64,000 nt of DNA, from the NCBI GenBank assembly GCA_947497065.1, contig CANMEQ010000006.1, positions 1 to 64,000 on the forward strand, given 5' to 3'. This DNA is from an uncultured Paracoccaceae bacterium. Lineage in GTDB: Bacteria; Pseudomonadota; Alphaproteobacteria; Rhodobacterales; Rhodobacteraceae. The notes beneath the pieces are model-generated. The model had not been told where the DNA came from, did no database searches, and worked only from the letters and a program-made list of their open reading frames with translations. Both the position numbers and the translations under genes were made by a program. This document shows, piece after piece, positions 8,063 to 16,739 of this stretch (positions are counted from its first letter, which is position 1; every line of letters starts with the position of its first letter).

Positions 8063-9265
8063 TTATTCAGATCCAACAGCTGCGCCGATGTTGTGGCCAG
8101 ACGCAGTGCCGCGTGCGGTTGCTGCGGCCAAGGTTGTTTTGAGTTCGGCTTCCATGGTCTGGAGCTCTTTCTCGGCTTCGGCGCGCTTGCGTTTGCCTTC
8201 GTCGGCGATTTCCAAGCTTTCCTGGATCGTGCCAATCAGGTCGGCGTTGGCCTTTTTGATGGCTTTGATGTCGAATACGCCGCGTTCCATTTCGGTGCGG
8301 ATTGTTTTGTTCGCCTGACGCAGGTTTTCGGCGTTTGCTGTGAGCAATTCGTTGGTCAGATCATTGGCGTCGCGCACGGCCATGGCGGCTTCGGCAGAGC
8401 GTTGGATGGTCACGGCCTGTGCCAGTTGGGTTTCCCACAGTGGCACGGTGTTTATCAGGGTGGAGTTGATTTTTGTGACCAAGGATTTGTCGTTTTCCTG
8501 CACCAAACGGATGGAGGGCAGGGATTGCATGGTGACCTGACGGGTGAGTTTCAGGTCGTGCACGCGGCGTTCCAGATCATCGCGGGCGGCGCGCAGGTCG
8601 CGCAGCTCTTGGGCTTTCATCACGCCGTCTTCTTCGGGGGCGGCGGCGACTTCGGCTTCTTTGGCGGGGATGTCGTTGGCATCCATATCGGCGAGTTTGG
8701 CTTCGCCAGCGGCAATGTAGAGGCCCAGTTCGTCATAGAAGGTCAGGGTTTTGTCATACAAAACATCAAGGCTTTCGATGTCTTTGAGCAGCACGTGTTC
8801 GTGGCGGAGCAGATCATCGGTGACTTTGTCGATTTGGCCCTGAACGGTTTCAAAGCGGGCTGCGAATTTTGCAGCAGGGGCCACGCGGCCCAGAAGTTTT
8901 TCCCACCAAGAGCGTTTGCGGCGCATGTCCAGTTCGGACACGTTGAACCCGCGGATCGTGGTGACGATCTGGCGCAGGCTGTCGCCCGCAGGGCCTACGT
9001 CCTTGTTGCGCACGCCTTGCAGCATGGACTGGGAGATTTCTTGCAGTTCGGCCTGTGCGGCGGACCCGAAGGAGATGATGGAATTGGTGTCTTCCATGTT
9101 CAACTCAGCCATGCGCTTGGTGATTTCAGCGCTTGTCGGTGCGTCGGCGGCGGCGAGCGGGACCAGCTCTGTGCCTGGCTCTGGCAGAACCACGGCTGTG
9201 ATTTTTTCAACGTCTTTCAGGGCGGCCTGCGCGGCTTCCATGTTCTTTGCTACTGTATCAGACAT
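8063..9265 (-). CDS. Toxic anion resistance protein, TelA family
   Basis: This 400-aa, highly charged and largely alpha-helical protein belongs to the TelA (PF05816) family, named from plasmid tellurite resistance but mostly chromosomal and of unclear biochemistry. Long heptad-like helices (about residues 90-370) suggest coiled coil. There is no signal peptide or membrane segment. A strong AGGAGG ribosome site lies just before the ATG. It lies 21 bases after xpaC and abuts the DUF2927 gene. XpaC-TelA pairing is common; the likely role is in envelope stress rather than tellurite in particular. Confidence 0.9.
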   Translation of the reverse strand: MSDTVAKNMEAAQAALKDVEKITAVVLPEPGTELVPLAAADAPTSAEITKRMAELNMEDTNSIISFGSAAQAELQEISQSMLQGVRNKDVGPAGDSLRQIVTTIRGFNVSELDMRRKRSWWEKLLGRVAPAAKFAARFETVQGQIDKVTDDLLRHEHVLLKDIESLDVLYDKTLTFYDELGLYIAAGEAKLADMDANDIPAKEAEVAAAPEEDGVMKAQELRDLRAARDDLERRVHDLKLTRQVTMQSLPSIRLVQENDKSLVTKINSTLINTVPLWETQLAQAVTIQRSAEAAMAVRDANDLTNELLTANAENLRQANKTIRTEMERGVFDIKAIKKANADLIGTIQESLEIADEGKRKRAEAEKELQTMEAELKTTLAAATARGTASGHNIGAAVGSE

Positions 9266-9286
9266 AATGTCCTCCTTGTTGCCCTA

Positions 9287-10165
9287 TTACAGGCCTTCTC
9301 GCTGCAACCGGTCGCGCAGCACTTTGATTTCAATATCCATGTCACTGCGGTCATCGAGCAACATTTTTTCGGTTCGGGCGGCGAAGTTTTGCTCCAGGTC
9401 GACGAGCAGGTCTTCGAAATCTTTGCGTGCCTCTTCGTTGCGCTGACGTTTGTAGAGGTCAGCGAATTTTACGGCCGCATCCCGTGCACCCATCAGGTAG
9501 ACGCCCAAGAATTTGCGTGCGCCGGTCAGATCGCGCGGGTCGTCTTCGACGGTGCGGATCATTTTGCGGGCCATGGCCTGAAACTGTTCGACGCGGTTGT
9601 CGAGGTGGCGGTCGCCGATGTCTGCGATATGGTCTTTCATTGAGGCAAGGTGGGCCTCGGCTTCGTCCACGACGCGGGCGACGCGGTCTTGTTGGAAGGT
9701 GTCGATGCCTTCCATGCGTTTGTCGCGCAGCGGGTCGAGGCCGAAGGCTGTGGTGTGCAGGCCAGCGGCGATGAGGCCGTATAAAACGGCAGCCACGATG
9801 GAGCCGTCGTTGATGGAGGCGGCGAGTGCAACGCCGATCCCGGTCAGGACAGAACCGATGATTTTGCGCGGCAGGGCCGGGCGGCGGGCCACTTTGCGGG
9901 CGTCAAATTCGGCTGTGGCACGCAATCCGTCGCGGGTGAGCCAGGCGGCCAGCGTCAAAATGGCGGCGCCGAGCAGGCCGATGGCCAAGGCAATGGCCCC
10001 TTCGTTGAGGCACAAAAACGCCAGCAAGACGCCGGGCACGAACAACAGATAGGCTTTGCGACCGGCCGCATCGATTTTGCGTTGATCGATCACTGCCTCG
10101 CGCAGTTCATTGGTGGGGCCGCGTTGGCCCGAGGGGCTGAATTTACCGCCAAAGCTTTTGGCCAT
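9287..10165 (-). CDS. XpaC-like protein (5-bromo-4-chloroindolyl phosphate hydrolysis family)
   Basis: This 292-aa protein has two hydrophobic blocks near the N-terminus (about residues 38-76 and 100-140) and a long charged helical C-terminal half. It resembles XpaC, a family named from a Bacillus phenotype whose real activity is unknown. The order XpaC then TelA is widespread, so the two probably act together at the membrane. The ATG lies two bases after the stop codon of a 28-codon gene, and its GGAGGG ribosome site is inside that gene's last codons, so translation is likely coupled. Confidence 0.82.
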   Translation of the reverse strand: MAKSFGGKFSPSGQRGPTNELREAVIDQRKIDAAGRKAYLLFVPGVLLAFLCLNEGAIALAIGLLGAAILTLAAWLTRDGLRATAEFDARKVARRPALPRKIIGSVLTGIGVALAASINDGSIVAAVLYGLIAAGLHTTAFGLDPLRDKRMEGIDTFQQDRVARVVDEAEAHLASMKDHIADIGDRHLDNRVEQFQAMARKMIRTVEDDPRDLTGARKFLGVYLMGARDAAVKFADLYKRQRNEEARKDFEDLLVDLEQNFAARTEKMLLDDRSDMDIEIKVLRDRLQREGL

Positions 10166-10167
10166 GA

Positions 10168-10254
10168 TCAGAGCCCTCCCAGCACGCCGGTGACCACGCC
10201 CAACATGAGCAAGATCAGAAGAATATAGGAAATGGTTCGCGCAGATTTAGGCAT
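10168..10254 (-). CDS. 28-aa single-pass membrane peptide upstream of xpaC
   Basis: This short gene would be missed by a length cut-off. A strong GGAGGGG ribosome site precedes the ATG at 10254. The product starts MPKSARTISY, continues with about 15 hydrophobic residues rich in Leu, Val and Ile, and ends GVLGGL. The positive N-terminus and hydrophobic rest fit a small inner-membrane peptide. It stops two bases before xpaC, and its last codons contain the xpaC ribosome site. I infer that it is a real first gene of the xpaC-telA-DUF2927 operon; whether it acts as a subunit or only as a leader is unknown. Confidence 0.65.
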   Translation of the reverse strand: MPKSARTISYILLILLMLGVVTGVLGGL

Positions 10255-10367
10255 ACACCCCTCCACAACTTAAGAGATGATTTGTTCGTTGGTGTGCAGA
10301 TGGCAGCATCAAAATCCCCACGTTTCGGCTGGTATTACAATGCATACCGCCAGCGTGGGGGCAAGGT

Positions 10368-11183
10368 TCATCTGCGCGGGGATTTCCCCCTTGGCGGTTT
10401 GCCTTTGGTATCGGGTTTTCGAATGCGCTGGGGTTTGGGGCGCTCGCGCAGGCCCATTTGGTCTTTGACGACCCGTTGTTTGACCTCTTCAACCTCGCCC
10501 TGTTTGAGGTGGCCAAGTTGGAAGGGGCCGTAGCTGATGCGGATCAGGCGGTTCACGGTCACGCCTTGGCCTTCCATGACGCGGCGGATTTCGCGGTTTT
10601 TGCCTTCGCGCAGGCCGACAGTGAGCCAGGCGTTGGCGCCCTGCTGGCGATCGAATGTGACTTCCATCGGGGCGTAGTGGATGCCTTCGACGACGACACC
10701 TTTGCGCAGGATGTCCAGCTTTGCTTCGGAGAGAGACCCTTTGATGCGCACGCGGTAGCGGCGCAGCCAGCCAGTGGCGGGCAGTTCCATTTTGCGTTTT
10801 AGCTCGCCATCATTGGTCAGGATGAGCAGGCCTTCGGAGTTGAGATCCAAACGTCCGACGGACACCACGCGCGGCATGTCTTTCGGGAGGGCGCCAAACA
10901 CCGTTTCGCGGCCCTGTTCATCGCGTTCGGTGGTCACGAGGCCTGCGGGTTTGTGGTAGAGCCACATGCGCGGCGGCTCGGCTTCGGCCAAGGGTTTGCC
11001 GTCGACGAGGATGCGGTCTTTGGGAATCACGTTCAGGGCGGGCGTGAGAACGGTTTTACCGTTGACGGTCACGCGGCCTGCTTCGACGATTTTCTCGGCT
11101 TCGCGGCGGCTGGCCACGCCTGCGCGGGCCAAAACTTTGGCGATGCGATCACCGGGAGGGGATTTTTTTGCTTCATCAGTCAT
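10368..11183 (-). CDS. rluB: 23S rRNA pseudouridine synthase RluB-like
   Basis: This 271-aa RsuA-family enzyme converts a specific uridine of 23S rRNA (U2605 in E. coli) to pseudouridine. An S4 RNA-binding domain covers about residues 12-60. The catalytic motif GRLDLNSEGLL carries the nucleophile at D113. The C-terminus is a basic Lys/Arg/Pro-rich tail, common in RluB. It is divergent from tadA, another RNA-modifying enzyme, with a 75-base gap. Confidence 0.9.
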   Translation of the reverse strand: MTDEAKKSPPGDRIAKVLARAGVASRREAEKIVEAGRVTVNGKTVLTPALNVIPKDRILVDGKPLAEAEPPRMWLYHKPAGLVTTERDEQGRETVFGALPKDMPRVVSVGRLDLNSEGLLILTNDGELKRKMELPATGWLRRYRVRIKGSLSEAKLDILRKGVVVEGIHYAPMEVTFDRQQGANAWLTVGLREGKNREIRRVMEGQGVTVNRLIRISYGPFQLGHLKQGEVEEVKQRVVKDQMGLRERPKPQRIRKPDTKGKPPRGKSPRR

Positions 11184-11258
11184 AAGGATCGCCTAATCTC
11201 TCTCGGGCTTGCGCGCAATGGTCTTGCCAAACCATACAGATGCCCGCCAATAACGGGT

Positions 11259-11711
11259 ATGAGTTTTAAGACGCATATGGATGTCGCCCTAAGCGAAGCC
11301 GAAGCCGCGGCTGCCCGCGATGAAGTGCCGGTGGGGGCCGTGATCGTGCGCGAGGGCGTGGTGATTGCCGCGGCGGGCAATCGCACGCGTGAGCTAAATG
11401 ATCCCACAGCCCATGCGGAGGTTTTGGCGATCCGTGCGGCCTGTGCTGCCTTGGGGCAGGAGCGTCTGACGGGCTGCGATCTTTACGTTACGCTTGAGCC
11501 GTGCCCGATGTGTGCGGCGGCCATTTCAAACGCGCGGATTGGGCGGCTGTATTACGGCGCGTCTGATCCGAAGTCGGGTGGGGTGGCGCAAGGGCCGCGT
11601 GTGTTTTCCCATGCGCAATGCCATCATGCCCCCGAGATTTACGAGGGGCTTTCGGCCACAGCCAGTGAGGCGATGTTGAAATCCTTCTTTGCGGGCAAGC
11701 GGTCTGAGTGA
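11259..11711 (+). CDS. tadA: tRNA-specific adenosine deaminase TadA
   Basis: This 150-aa zinc enzyme deaminates adenosine 34 of tRNA-Arg(ACG) to inosine. The cytidine-deaminase-fold motifs are complete: HAE with H52 and the proton-shuttle E54, and PCPMC with C82 and C85. I start at ATG 11259 because the family N-terminus aligns there; an alternative ATG lies six codons later. The longer upstream frame overlaps rluB antisense and is not needed. Confidence 0.92.
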   Translation: MSFKTHMDVALSEAEAAAARDEVPVGAVIVREGVVIAAAGNRTRELNDPTAHAEVLAIRAACAALGQERLTGCDLYVTLEPCPMCAAAISNARIGRLYYGASDPKSGGVAQGPRVFSHAQCHHAPEIYEGLSATASEAMLKSFFAGKRSE

Positions 11712-11776
11712 TGTCGCGCCTTGAAGCCCAGCCAGCGCAAGGGTAAAGCAGACAAAAGTTCATCATGGAGTGACCC

Positions 11777-12064
11777 ATGTCCATCGACACAACCACCGCC
11801 GCCCGCGTGGCCAAATTGGCCCGCATCAAGGTCGAAGAGGCTGATTTGCCTGAATTGGCCAATGAATTCAGTGCTATCCTTGGCTTTATCGAACAGCTTA
11901 ACGAAGTGGATGTTGAGGGCGTTGAGCCGATGACATCTGTGACGCCACAGCGATTGAAGCGCCGCGAGGATGTTGTGACCGACGGCGACCAGCCTGAGGC
12001 CGTGTTGAAAAACGCTCCTGATGCCCGCGAAGGGTTCTTTGCTGTTCCGAAGGTGGTTGAATAA
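11777..12064 (+). CDS. gatC: Asp-tRNA(Asn)/Glu-tRNA(Gln) amidotransferase subunit C
   Basis: This 95-aa protein is the small linker subunit of the GatCAB amidotransferase, which makes Gln-tRNA(Gln) and in some species Asn-tRNA(Asn) from mischarged precursors. The pattern VAKLARIKV near the start and the conserved VEPMTS stretch near residue 53 are typical. Its stop codon overlaps the gatA start by one base (TAATG), so the two are co-translated. gatB is not in the window. Confidence 0.94.
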   Translation: MSIDTTTAARVAKLARIKVEEADLPELANEFSAILGFIEQLNEVDVEGVEPMTSVTPQRLKRREDVVTDGDQPEAVLKNAPDAREGFFAVPKVVE

Positions 12065-13536
12065 TGTCTGATCTTTCAAAGTTGACCATTTCAGCAGCGC
12101 GCGACGCGTTGAAAAAGGGTGAAATCACATCTGTCGAGTTGACTGAGGCCTGTTTGGCAGAAGTGGACAAGGCCGATGCCTTGGGTGCGTTTGTGCATAA
12201 AACGCCAGAGATCGCGATGGAGCAGGCTAAGGCCGCTGATGCGCGCAAGGATGGCGGCGATCTGAACGGTATCCCGTTGGGGATCAAAGATTTGTTCTGT
12301 ACCAAAGGGGTCGATTCTCAGGCCGCGTCTGGCATTCTGAAAGGGTTCAAGCCCGAGTATGAAAGCACAGTGACGACACAGTTGTTCAACGACGGTGCGG
12401 TGATGCTGGGCAAGTTGAACATGGATGAGTTCGCTATGGGCTCGTCCAACGAAACATCCGTTTACGGCAATGCGGTGAACCCGTGGAAGCCAGGCGATAA
12501 AGAATTGACACCGGGTGGGTCATCGGGCGGTTCCGCATCTGCGGTTGCGGCTGATTTGTGTTTGGGGGCCACGGGCACCGACACGGGCGGGTCTATCCGC
12601 CAGCCTGCGGCATTTACGGGTATTACAGGCATCAAGCCGACATATGGCCGTGTGTCGCGTTGGGGTGTTGTTGCGTTCGCGTCCTCATTGGATCAAGCGG
12701 GCCCGATGACCAAAGACGTGCGCGATGCGGCGATTATGCTGAAATCCATGTCTGGTCACGACCCGAAAGACAGCACATCTGCTGATTTGCCTGTGCCTGA
12801 TTTTGAAGCGGCTTTGACCGGTGATATTCGCGGCAAGACTATCGGTATTCCGAAAGAGTACCGGATGGACGGCATGCCAGCCGAGATTTCCAAATTGTGG
12901 GACAACGGCACGGCAATGTTGAAAGATGCCGGCGCGAAAATCGTCGACATCAGCTTGCCGCACACGAAATATGCGTTGCCTGCGTACTATGTGATTGCGC
13001 CGGCGGAGGCCTCATCGAACCTAGCACGCTATGACGGTGTGCGTTTCGGTCACCGTGCCAAAATGGCTGCGGGCGATGGCATCACTGAGATGTATGAAAA
13101 GACCCGTGCCGAAGGATTTGGTAACGAAGTGAAACGTCGTGTGATGATCGGGACATATGTTTTGTCCGCTGGTTTCTATGACGCGTACTACAACCGCGCC
13201 CGCAAGGTCCGCACGTTGATCAAGAAAGACTTCGAGGATGTGTTCGCGCAAGGTGTGGATGCGATTTTGACGCCTGCAACACCGTCTTCGGCCTTTGAAT
13301 TAGGTGCGATGAAGGATGCGGACCCGGTTCAGATGTACCTCAACGACGTGTTTACAGTCACCACGAACCTGGCCGGTTTGCCCGGTGTCGCCATTCCTGC
13401 GGGCTTGGATGACAAAGGTTTGCCCCTTGGTTTGCAGCTGATTGGGCGTCCGTGGGAGGAGGCAGATTTGCTGAATACAGCCTATGCGCTTGAGACTGCG
13501 GTGCAATTTGTAGCAAAACCGAGCCGGTGGTGGTAA
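12064..13536 (+). CDS. gatA: Asp-tRNA(Asn)/Glu-tRNA(Gln) amidotransferase subunit A
   Basis: This 490-aa amidase-signature protein releases ammonia from glutamine for tRNA-dependent amidation. The Ser-cisSer-Lys triad is present: K75 in GIKDLF, S153 in GGSSGGS and nucleophile S177 in [10 protein letters not shown]. The length is normal for GatA. It directly follows gatC. The presence of GatCA implies that the organism charges tRNA(Gln) indirectly, as most alphaproteobacteria do. Confidence 0.96.
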   Translation: MSDLSKLTISAARDALKKGEITSVELTEACLAEVDKADALGAFVHKTPEIAMEQAKAADARKDGGDLNGIPLGIKDLFCTKGVDSQAASGILKGFKPEYESTVTTQLFNDGAVMLGKLNMDEFAMGSSNETSVYGNAVNPWKPGDKELTPGGSSGGSASAVAADLCLGATGTDTGGSIRQPAAFTGITGIKPTYGRVSRWGVVAFASSLDQAGPMTKDVRDAAIMLKSMSGHDPKDSTSADLPVPDFEAALTGDIRGKTIGIPKEYRMDGMPAEISKLWDNGTAMLKDAGAKIVDISLPHTKYALPAYYVIAPAEASSNLARYDGVRFGHRAKMAAGDGITEMYEKTRAEGFGNEVKRRVMIGTYVLSAGFYDAYYNRARKVRTLIKKDFEDVFAQGVDAILTPATPSSAFELGAMKDADPVQMYLNDVFTVTTNLAGLPGVAIPAGLDDKGLPLGLQLIGRPWEEADLLNTAYALETAVQFVAKPSRWW

Positions 13537-13584
13537 AACGCCAGAAATTCAGGTCCGTATTAGACAGATAGGCAGAGTAGCCCC

Positions 13585-14283
13585 GTGAAAAGCATTCTCA
13601 TTTCAGGTGTCAGCGCAGTGGTGTTGACGGCATGTACAAGCCAGACCGTTCCCGACAGTGGGCAGGGTGTTGGGTTCAACGATTACGCCACCTATGAGTT
13701 GGAGCGCGCCCAGCGTGAAGCTGAGCTGCGGGGCGAGCCTATTCCTACAGGCACCGGAATTATCCCAACCACGACCACCGGTGTGACAAGTTCTGATCTG
13801 GCCGCTGCGGGGATCAACACGGGCGGTACGACTGAGGATGTCACAGCGACAGACACGGGTGCGACGGCTGCGCCATTGGGTGGCAACTCCGAGATTTCTG
13901 ACGAGCAGGATTTTGGCGCGGTGACCAGCCGTGAGAGCATCGAGAGTGATGCGGAACGCCGTGCGCGTCAGGCTGCGGCGTACCAATTGATTGAGGCGAC
14001 GTCTTTGCCGGATCGCAATGGCAATGTGGGCCCGAATATCGTGCAATACGCCTTGCAGGCCCCCAACAATCGCGGTGAATCTGTGTTTGACCGCAGTGGG
14101 TTGTCCGGTGAAAACCGATTTACACGCAATTGCGCCAAATACCGGACACCGGATGATGCGCAGCGTGATTTTATCACCCGTGGCGGGCCACAGCGTGACC
14201 GGTTGGGCATTGACCCTGATGGGGATGGCTTCGCCTGTGGCTGGGACCCTCAGCCGTTCCGCGTATTGGCCTCTGGCAACTGA
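13585..14283 (+). CDS. Lipoprotein with C-terminal excalibur-like calcium-binding domain
   Basis: This 232-aa protein has a lipoprotein signal peptide ending at C17 (LTAC), then a long low-complexity Thr/Gly/Ala-rich region (about 50-110). The C-terminal 55 residues begin with a cysteine in NCAKYR and end with DPDGDGFACGW, which is the DxDxDGxxC pattern of the excalibur domain, thought to bind calcium outside the cell. The start is a GTG at 13585. It lies 48 bases after gatA and just before a peptidoglycan amidase, which suggests an envelope role. The exact function is unknown. Confidence 0.75.
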   Translation: MKSILISGVSAVVLTACTSQTVPDSGQGVGFNDYATYELERAQREAELRGEPIPTGTGIIPTTTTGVTSSDLAAAGINTGGTTEDVTATDTGATAAPLGGNSEISDEQDFGAVTSRESIESDAERRARQAAAYQLIEATSLPDRNGNVGPNIVQYALQAPNNRGESVFDRSGLSGENRFTRNCAKYRTPDDAQRDFITRGGPQRDRLGIDPDGDGFACGWDPQPFRVLASGN

Positions 14284-14287
14284 TCCA

Positions 14288-14965
14288 ATGGGGCTTTCGC
14301 CCAACTTTGGAGAACGGCGCGCAGGCGCTGTGCCTGACATTGTTGTCATTCATTACACTGCGATGCTCGATTGGACCCGCGCGCGGGATTGGCTGTGCAA
14401 TCCGCAGGCCGAGGTTTCTGCCCATTACATCATTTCCCCACAGGGGCAGGTTGAGCGTTTGGTGGAGGAAGCGGATCGCGCGTGGCATGCAGGTGCCGGT
14501 GCCTGGGGCGATATTACGGACGTGAATTCCCGCTCTATCGGGATTGAGCTGTCCAATGACGGATCGTCGCCCTTTGCAGCCCCCTTGATGGATTCGCTGT
14601 GCGCGCTGTTGCCGCGGATTATGGCGCGCTGGGCGATCCCTGCGGAGCGTGTAATTTGCCATTCTGATCTGGCACCGGGGCGCAAGATTGATCCGGGTGC
14701 GCGGTTTGATTGGGCCAGATTGGTGCGCGGGGGGATGGCTGTTCAGGCAGAGCCGGGCGAGGCGGTTGAGGTCGATGCCGCAGTCTTCGTGCGTGACATG
14801 AAGGCGATTGGGTACACGGCCAGTGAAGATGTTGATGTGCTGCTCTCTGCCTTTCGGTTGCGGCACAGACAGGGGCATGTTGGGCCGCTGGATGGCTGGG
14901 ATTGTGCCATTGCCGCTGATCTGGCGCGCAGGTTTCCTATTGCGCAATTTGGCCTGACATCTTAG
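14288..14965 (+). CDS. N-acetylmuramoyl-L-alanine amidase (AmpD/AmiD family)
   Basis: This 225-aa Amidase_2 enzyme cleaves the bond between N-acetylmuramic acid and L-alanine of peptidoglycan or its fragments. Zinc ligands are visible as H22 (VVIHYTA), H125 (ICHSD) and D135 in GRKIDPG; E87 and K133 fit the catalytic pair. A C-terminal helical part (about 165-225) resembles a small peptidoglycan-binding domain. I see no signal peptide from ATG 14288, so a cytoplasmic recycling role like AmpD is more likely than AmiD. It follows the excalibur lipoprotein by four bases and ends about ten bases before rnpB. Confidence 0.85.
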   Translation: MGLSPNFGERRAGAVPDIVVIHYTAMLDWTRARDWLCNPQAEVSAHYIISPQGQVERLVEEADRAWHAGAGAWGDITDVNSRSIGIELSNDGSSPFAAPLMDSLCALLPRIMARWAIPAERVICHSDLAPGRKIDPGARFDWARLVRGGMAVQAEPGEAVEVDAAVFVRDMKAIGYTASEDVDVLLSAFRLRHRQGHVGPLDGWDCAIAADLARRFPIAQFGLTS

Positions 14966-14975
14966 GCGGGCATCA

Positions 14976-15362
14976 CGCGGAGGATCGGATGGCCGCGGGC
15001 AGGGCAACCTGTTCGAGGAAAGTCCGGACTCCATCAAGGCACGGTACCGGGTAACGCTCGGGCAGGGTAACCTGACGGATAGCGCCACAGAGAACAGACC
15101 GCCATTTCTTGAAATGGTAAGGGTGAAACGGTGGAGTAAGAGACCACCGCGGCGGTGGCAACATCGCTGGCATGGCAAGCCCTACCGGGAGCAATGCCAA
15201 ATAGGGGCCGCGTGTGAGGGCAACCTCGCAGGATCGTCTTGATCCGAGCAGGTCCGGGTTGGCAGCTAGAGGGCGGCAGGTAACTGTCGCTTGAGATGAA
15301 TGGTCATCGAATTGTGGGGTACGCCCCACAAGGAACAAAATCCGGCTTATAGATCCTCCGCG
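14976..15362 (+). ncRNA. rnpB: RNase P RNA (type A)
   Basis: This 387-base RNA is the catalytic subunit of RNase P, which trims tRNA 5' ends. The first and last 11 bases (CGCGGAGGATC / GATCCTCCGCG) pair as helix P1. The conserved 5' block with GAGGAAAGTCCGGACTCC (15014 onwards), the ACAGA motif near 15090 and the TCCGGCTTAT block before the 3' end are all present. It lies in the gap between the amidase and the aldo/keto reductase. Confidence 0.96.
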
Positions 15363-15390
15363 TTTTTCTGGGCGAAGGCCCAGAAAAACG
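15361..15390 (+). terminator. 13-bp perfect hairpin at the 3' end of rnpB
   Basis: CGTTTTTCTGGGC and its exact complement enclose a four-base loop (GAAG). The stem contains T5 on the left arm and A5 on the right arm, so it can act as a terminator for minus-strand transcripts and as a processing or end structure for rnpB on the plus strand. Part of the hairpin recurs 85 bases later. Confidence 0.7.
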
Positions 15391-15491
15391 TGTGGGCCCA
15401 GCGCGGTTGCAGAGCAACTGCGCGCCCACTCAGACCTTAAGGTACGCTGGGATTGGGCGAAGGCCCAGAAAAACGTGTGGGCCCAGCGCGG
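15369..15491. repeat. Two exact 38-bp direct repeats behind rnpB
   Basis: The 38-bp segment at 15369-15406 recurs without a mismatch at 15454-15491. Each copy holds a short GGGC-GAAG-GCCC hairpin and ends with a GGGCCCAGCGCGG block. Only the first copy has the full T5/A5 stem. The 47 bases between (15407-15453) include an inverted pair GTTGC-agag-CAACT. No gene is present from 15363 to 15608. Confidence 0.9.
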
Positions 15492-15560
15492 GCCAGTGCC
15501 ACAATGGGACTTTGATGGGCGCCTGAGGCCCTATCTCGCTGAGGCGCATACAATTCCCGG

Positions 15561-15589
15561 TTGACGTAACGGCGCGGCTTGGCATGGTA
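15561..15589 (+). promoter_or_regulatory. Possible sigma-70 promoter of the aldo/keto reductase gene
   Basis: TTGACG (15561-15566) is followed after 17 bases by ATGGTA, a weak -10 match. The start codon of the aldo/keto reductase lies 20 bases further on, after an AAAAGGAGA ribosome site. Confidence 0.4.
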
Positions 15590-15608
15590 GCGCCAAAAGG
15601 AGATCCCG

Positions 15609-16640
15609 ATGACTTATGTTCCAGCCGAAACTCGTTATGACACAATGTCTTATCGCCGCTGCGGTCGGTCGGGGCTGAAGTTGCCTGCGATCAGCTTTGG
15701 TCTGTGGCACAATTTCGGTGGTGAAACGCCCCACGATCTAAAGCGCGACATGTGTCGCACGGCCTTTGATCACGGGATCACCCATTTCGATTTGGCTAAC
15801 AATTACGGCCCGCCTGCTGGCAGCGCCGAAGAGGCCTTTGGGGAGATTTTACGTACAGATTTTGCGGGATACCGGGATGAACTGATCATCAGTTCGAAGG
15901 CGGGGTACAAAATGTGGCCGGGCCCCTATGGCGAGTTTGGCAGCCGCAAGTATCTGATCGCATCGTGTGATCAATCGTTGAAGCGGATGGGGCTGGACTA
16001 CGTGGATATTTTTTATTCGCACCGGTTTGATCCTGAAACGCCGCTTGAGGAAACGATGGGTGCGCTGGATCACATCGTGCGGTCGGGGCGGGCGCAATAC
16101 GTGGGGATTTCGTCGTATAATTCACAGCGCACCCGTGAGGCGGTGGCGATTCTGAAGGACCTGGGCACACCGTGTCTGATCCATCAGCCGTCTTACAATA
16201 TGTTAAACCGTTGGGTGGAACGGGATGGGTTGAAAGACACTTTGGACGAGCTTGGTGTCGGGTCGATTGCGTTTACGCCCCTGGCGCAGGGCATGTTGAC
16301 CAACAAGTACCTGGGCGGCATTCCCGAAGGATCGCGCGCGACGAAGGGCAGCTCGCTTGATGCGGATTGGATCACCGACGAGATGATTGAGGCGCTGAAG
16401 GGGCTCAACGAGATTGCCAAGGCGCGCGGGCAGACCCTGGCGCAAATGGCCATCGCATGGGTGCTGCGCAACGAGGGCATTACGACCGCATTGATCGGTG
16501 CGTCGAAGTCCAGCCAGATCGTGGATTGCGCTGGAGCGGTTGCCAATCTGACGTTTACGGACGCGGAATTGGCTGAAATCGACGGGTTTGCCAAAGAAAA
16601 AGGGCTGAATCGCTGGGCAATGTCATCGGAAGAGGTTTAA
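15609..16640 (+). CDS. Aldo/keto reductase (YghZ / glyceraldehyde-3-phosphate reductase type)
   Basis: This 343-aa NADPH-dependent oxidoreductase has the full catalytic tetrad: D61, Y66, K97 and H138. The long N-terminal part, the NNYGPPAGSAEE motif and the YSHRFDPETP motif place it with YghZ (AKR14), which reduces L-glyceraldehyde 3-phosphate and methylglyoxal. A good AAAAGGAG ribosome site precedes the ATG. It stands alone between rnpB and rpmG. The substrate is inferred from the subfamily. Confidence 0.88.
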   Translation: MTYVPAETRYDTMSYRRCGRSGLKLPAISFGLWHNFGGETPHDLKRDMCRTAFDHGITHFDLANNYGPPAGSAEEAFGEILRTDFAGYRDELIISSKAGYKMWPGPYGEFGSRKYLIASCDQSLKRMGLDYVDIFYSHRFDPETPLEETMGALDHIVRSGRAQYVGISSYNSQRTREAVAILKDLGTPCLIHQPSYNMLNRWVERDGLKDTLDELGVGSIAFTPLAQGMLTNKYLGGIPEGSRATKGSSLDADWITDEMIEALKGLNEIAKARGQTLAQMAIAWVLRNEGITTALIGASKSSQIVDCAGAVANLTFTDAELAEIDGFAKEKGLNRWAMSSEEV

Positions 16641-16654
16641 CGCGCGGATTGCTG

Positions 16655-16682
16655 TTGACTCGGGGGGCAAACCCCTTAGAAG
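16655..16682 (+). promoter_or_regulatory. Promoter of rpmG
   Basis: TTGACT (16655-16660), a 16-base spacer and TAGAAG (16677-16682) form a good vegetative promoter. A G/C-rich stretch follows, as is common at ribosomal and rRNA promoters. The rpmG start is 57 bases downstream. Confidence 0.6.
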
Positions 16683-16739
16683 GCGGGTTCAGATTTAATT
16701 TACGCGCCGCATATTGCCGCGCGAAGCCGGAGACACAAA

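Noticed and set aside
10301-10533. Plus-strand frame starting MAASKSPRFGWYYNAY
   Set aside because: Most of it is antisense to rluB and there is no ribosome site.
15369-15491. 38-bp direct repeats as a CRISPR array
   Set aside because: Only two copies, with hairpin/terminator content and no cas genes nearby.
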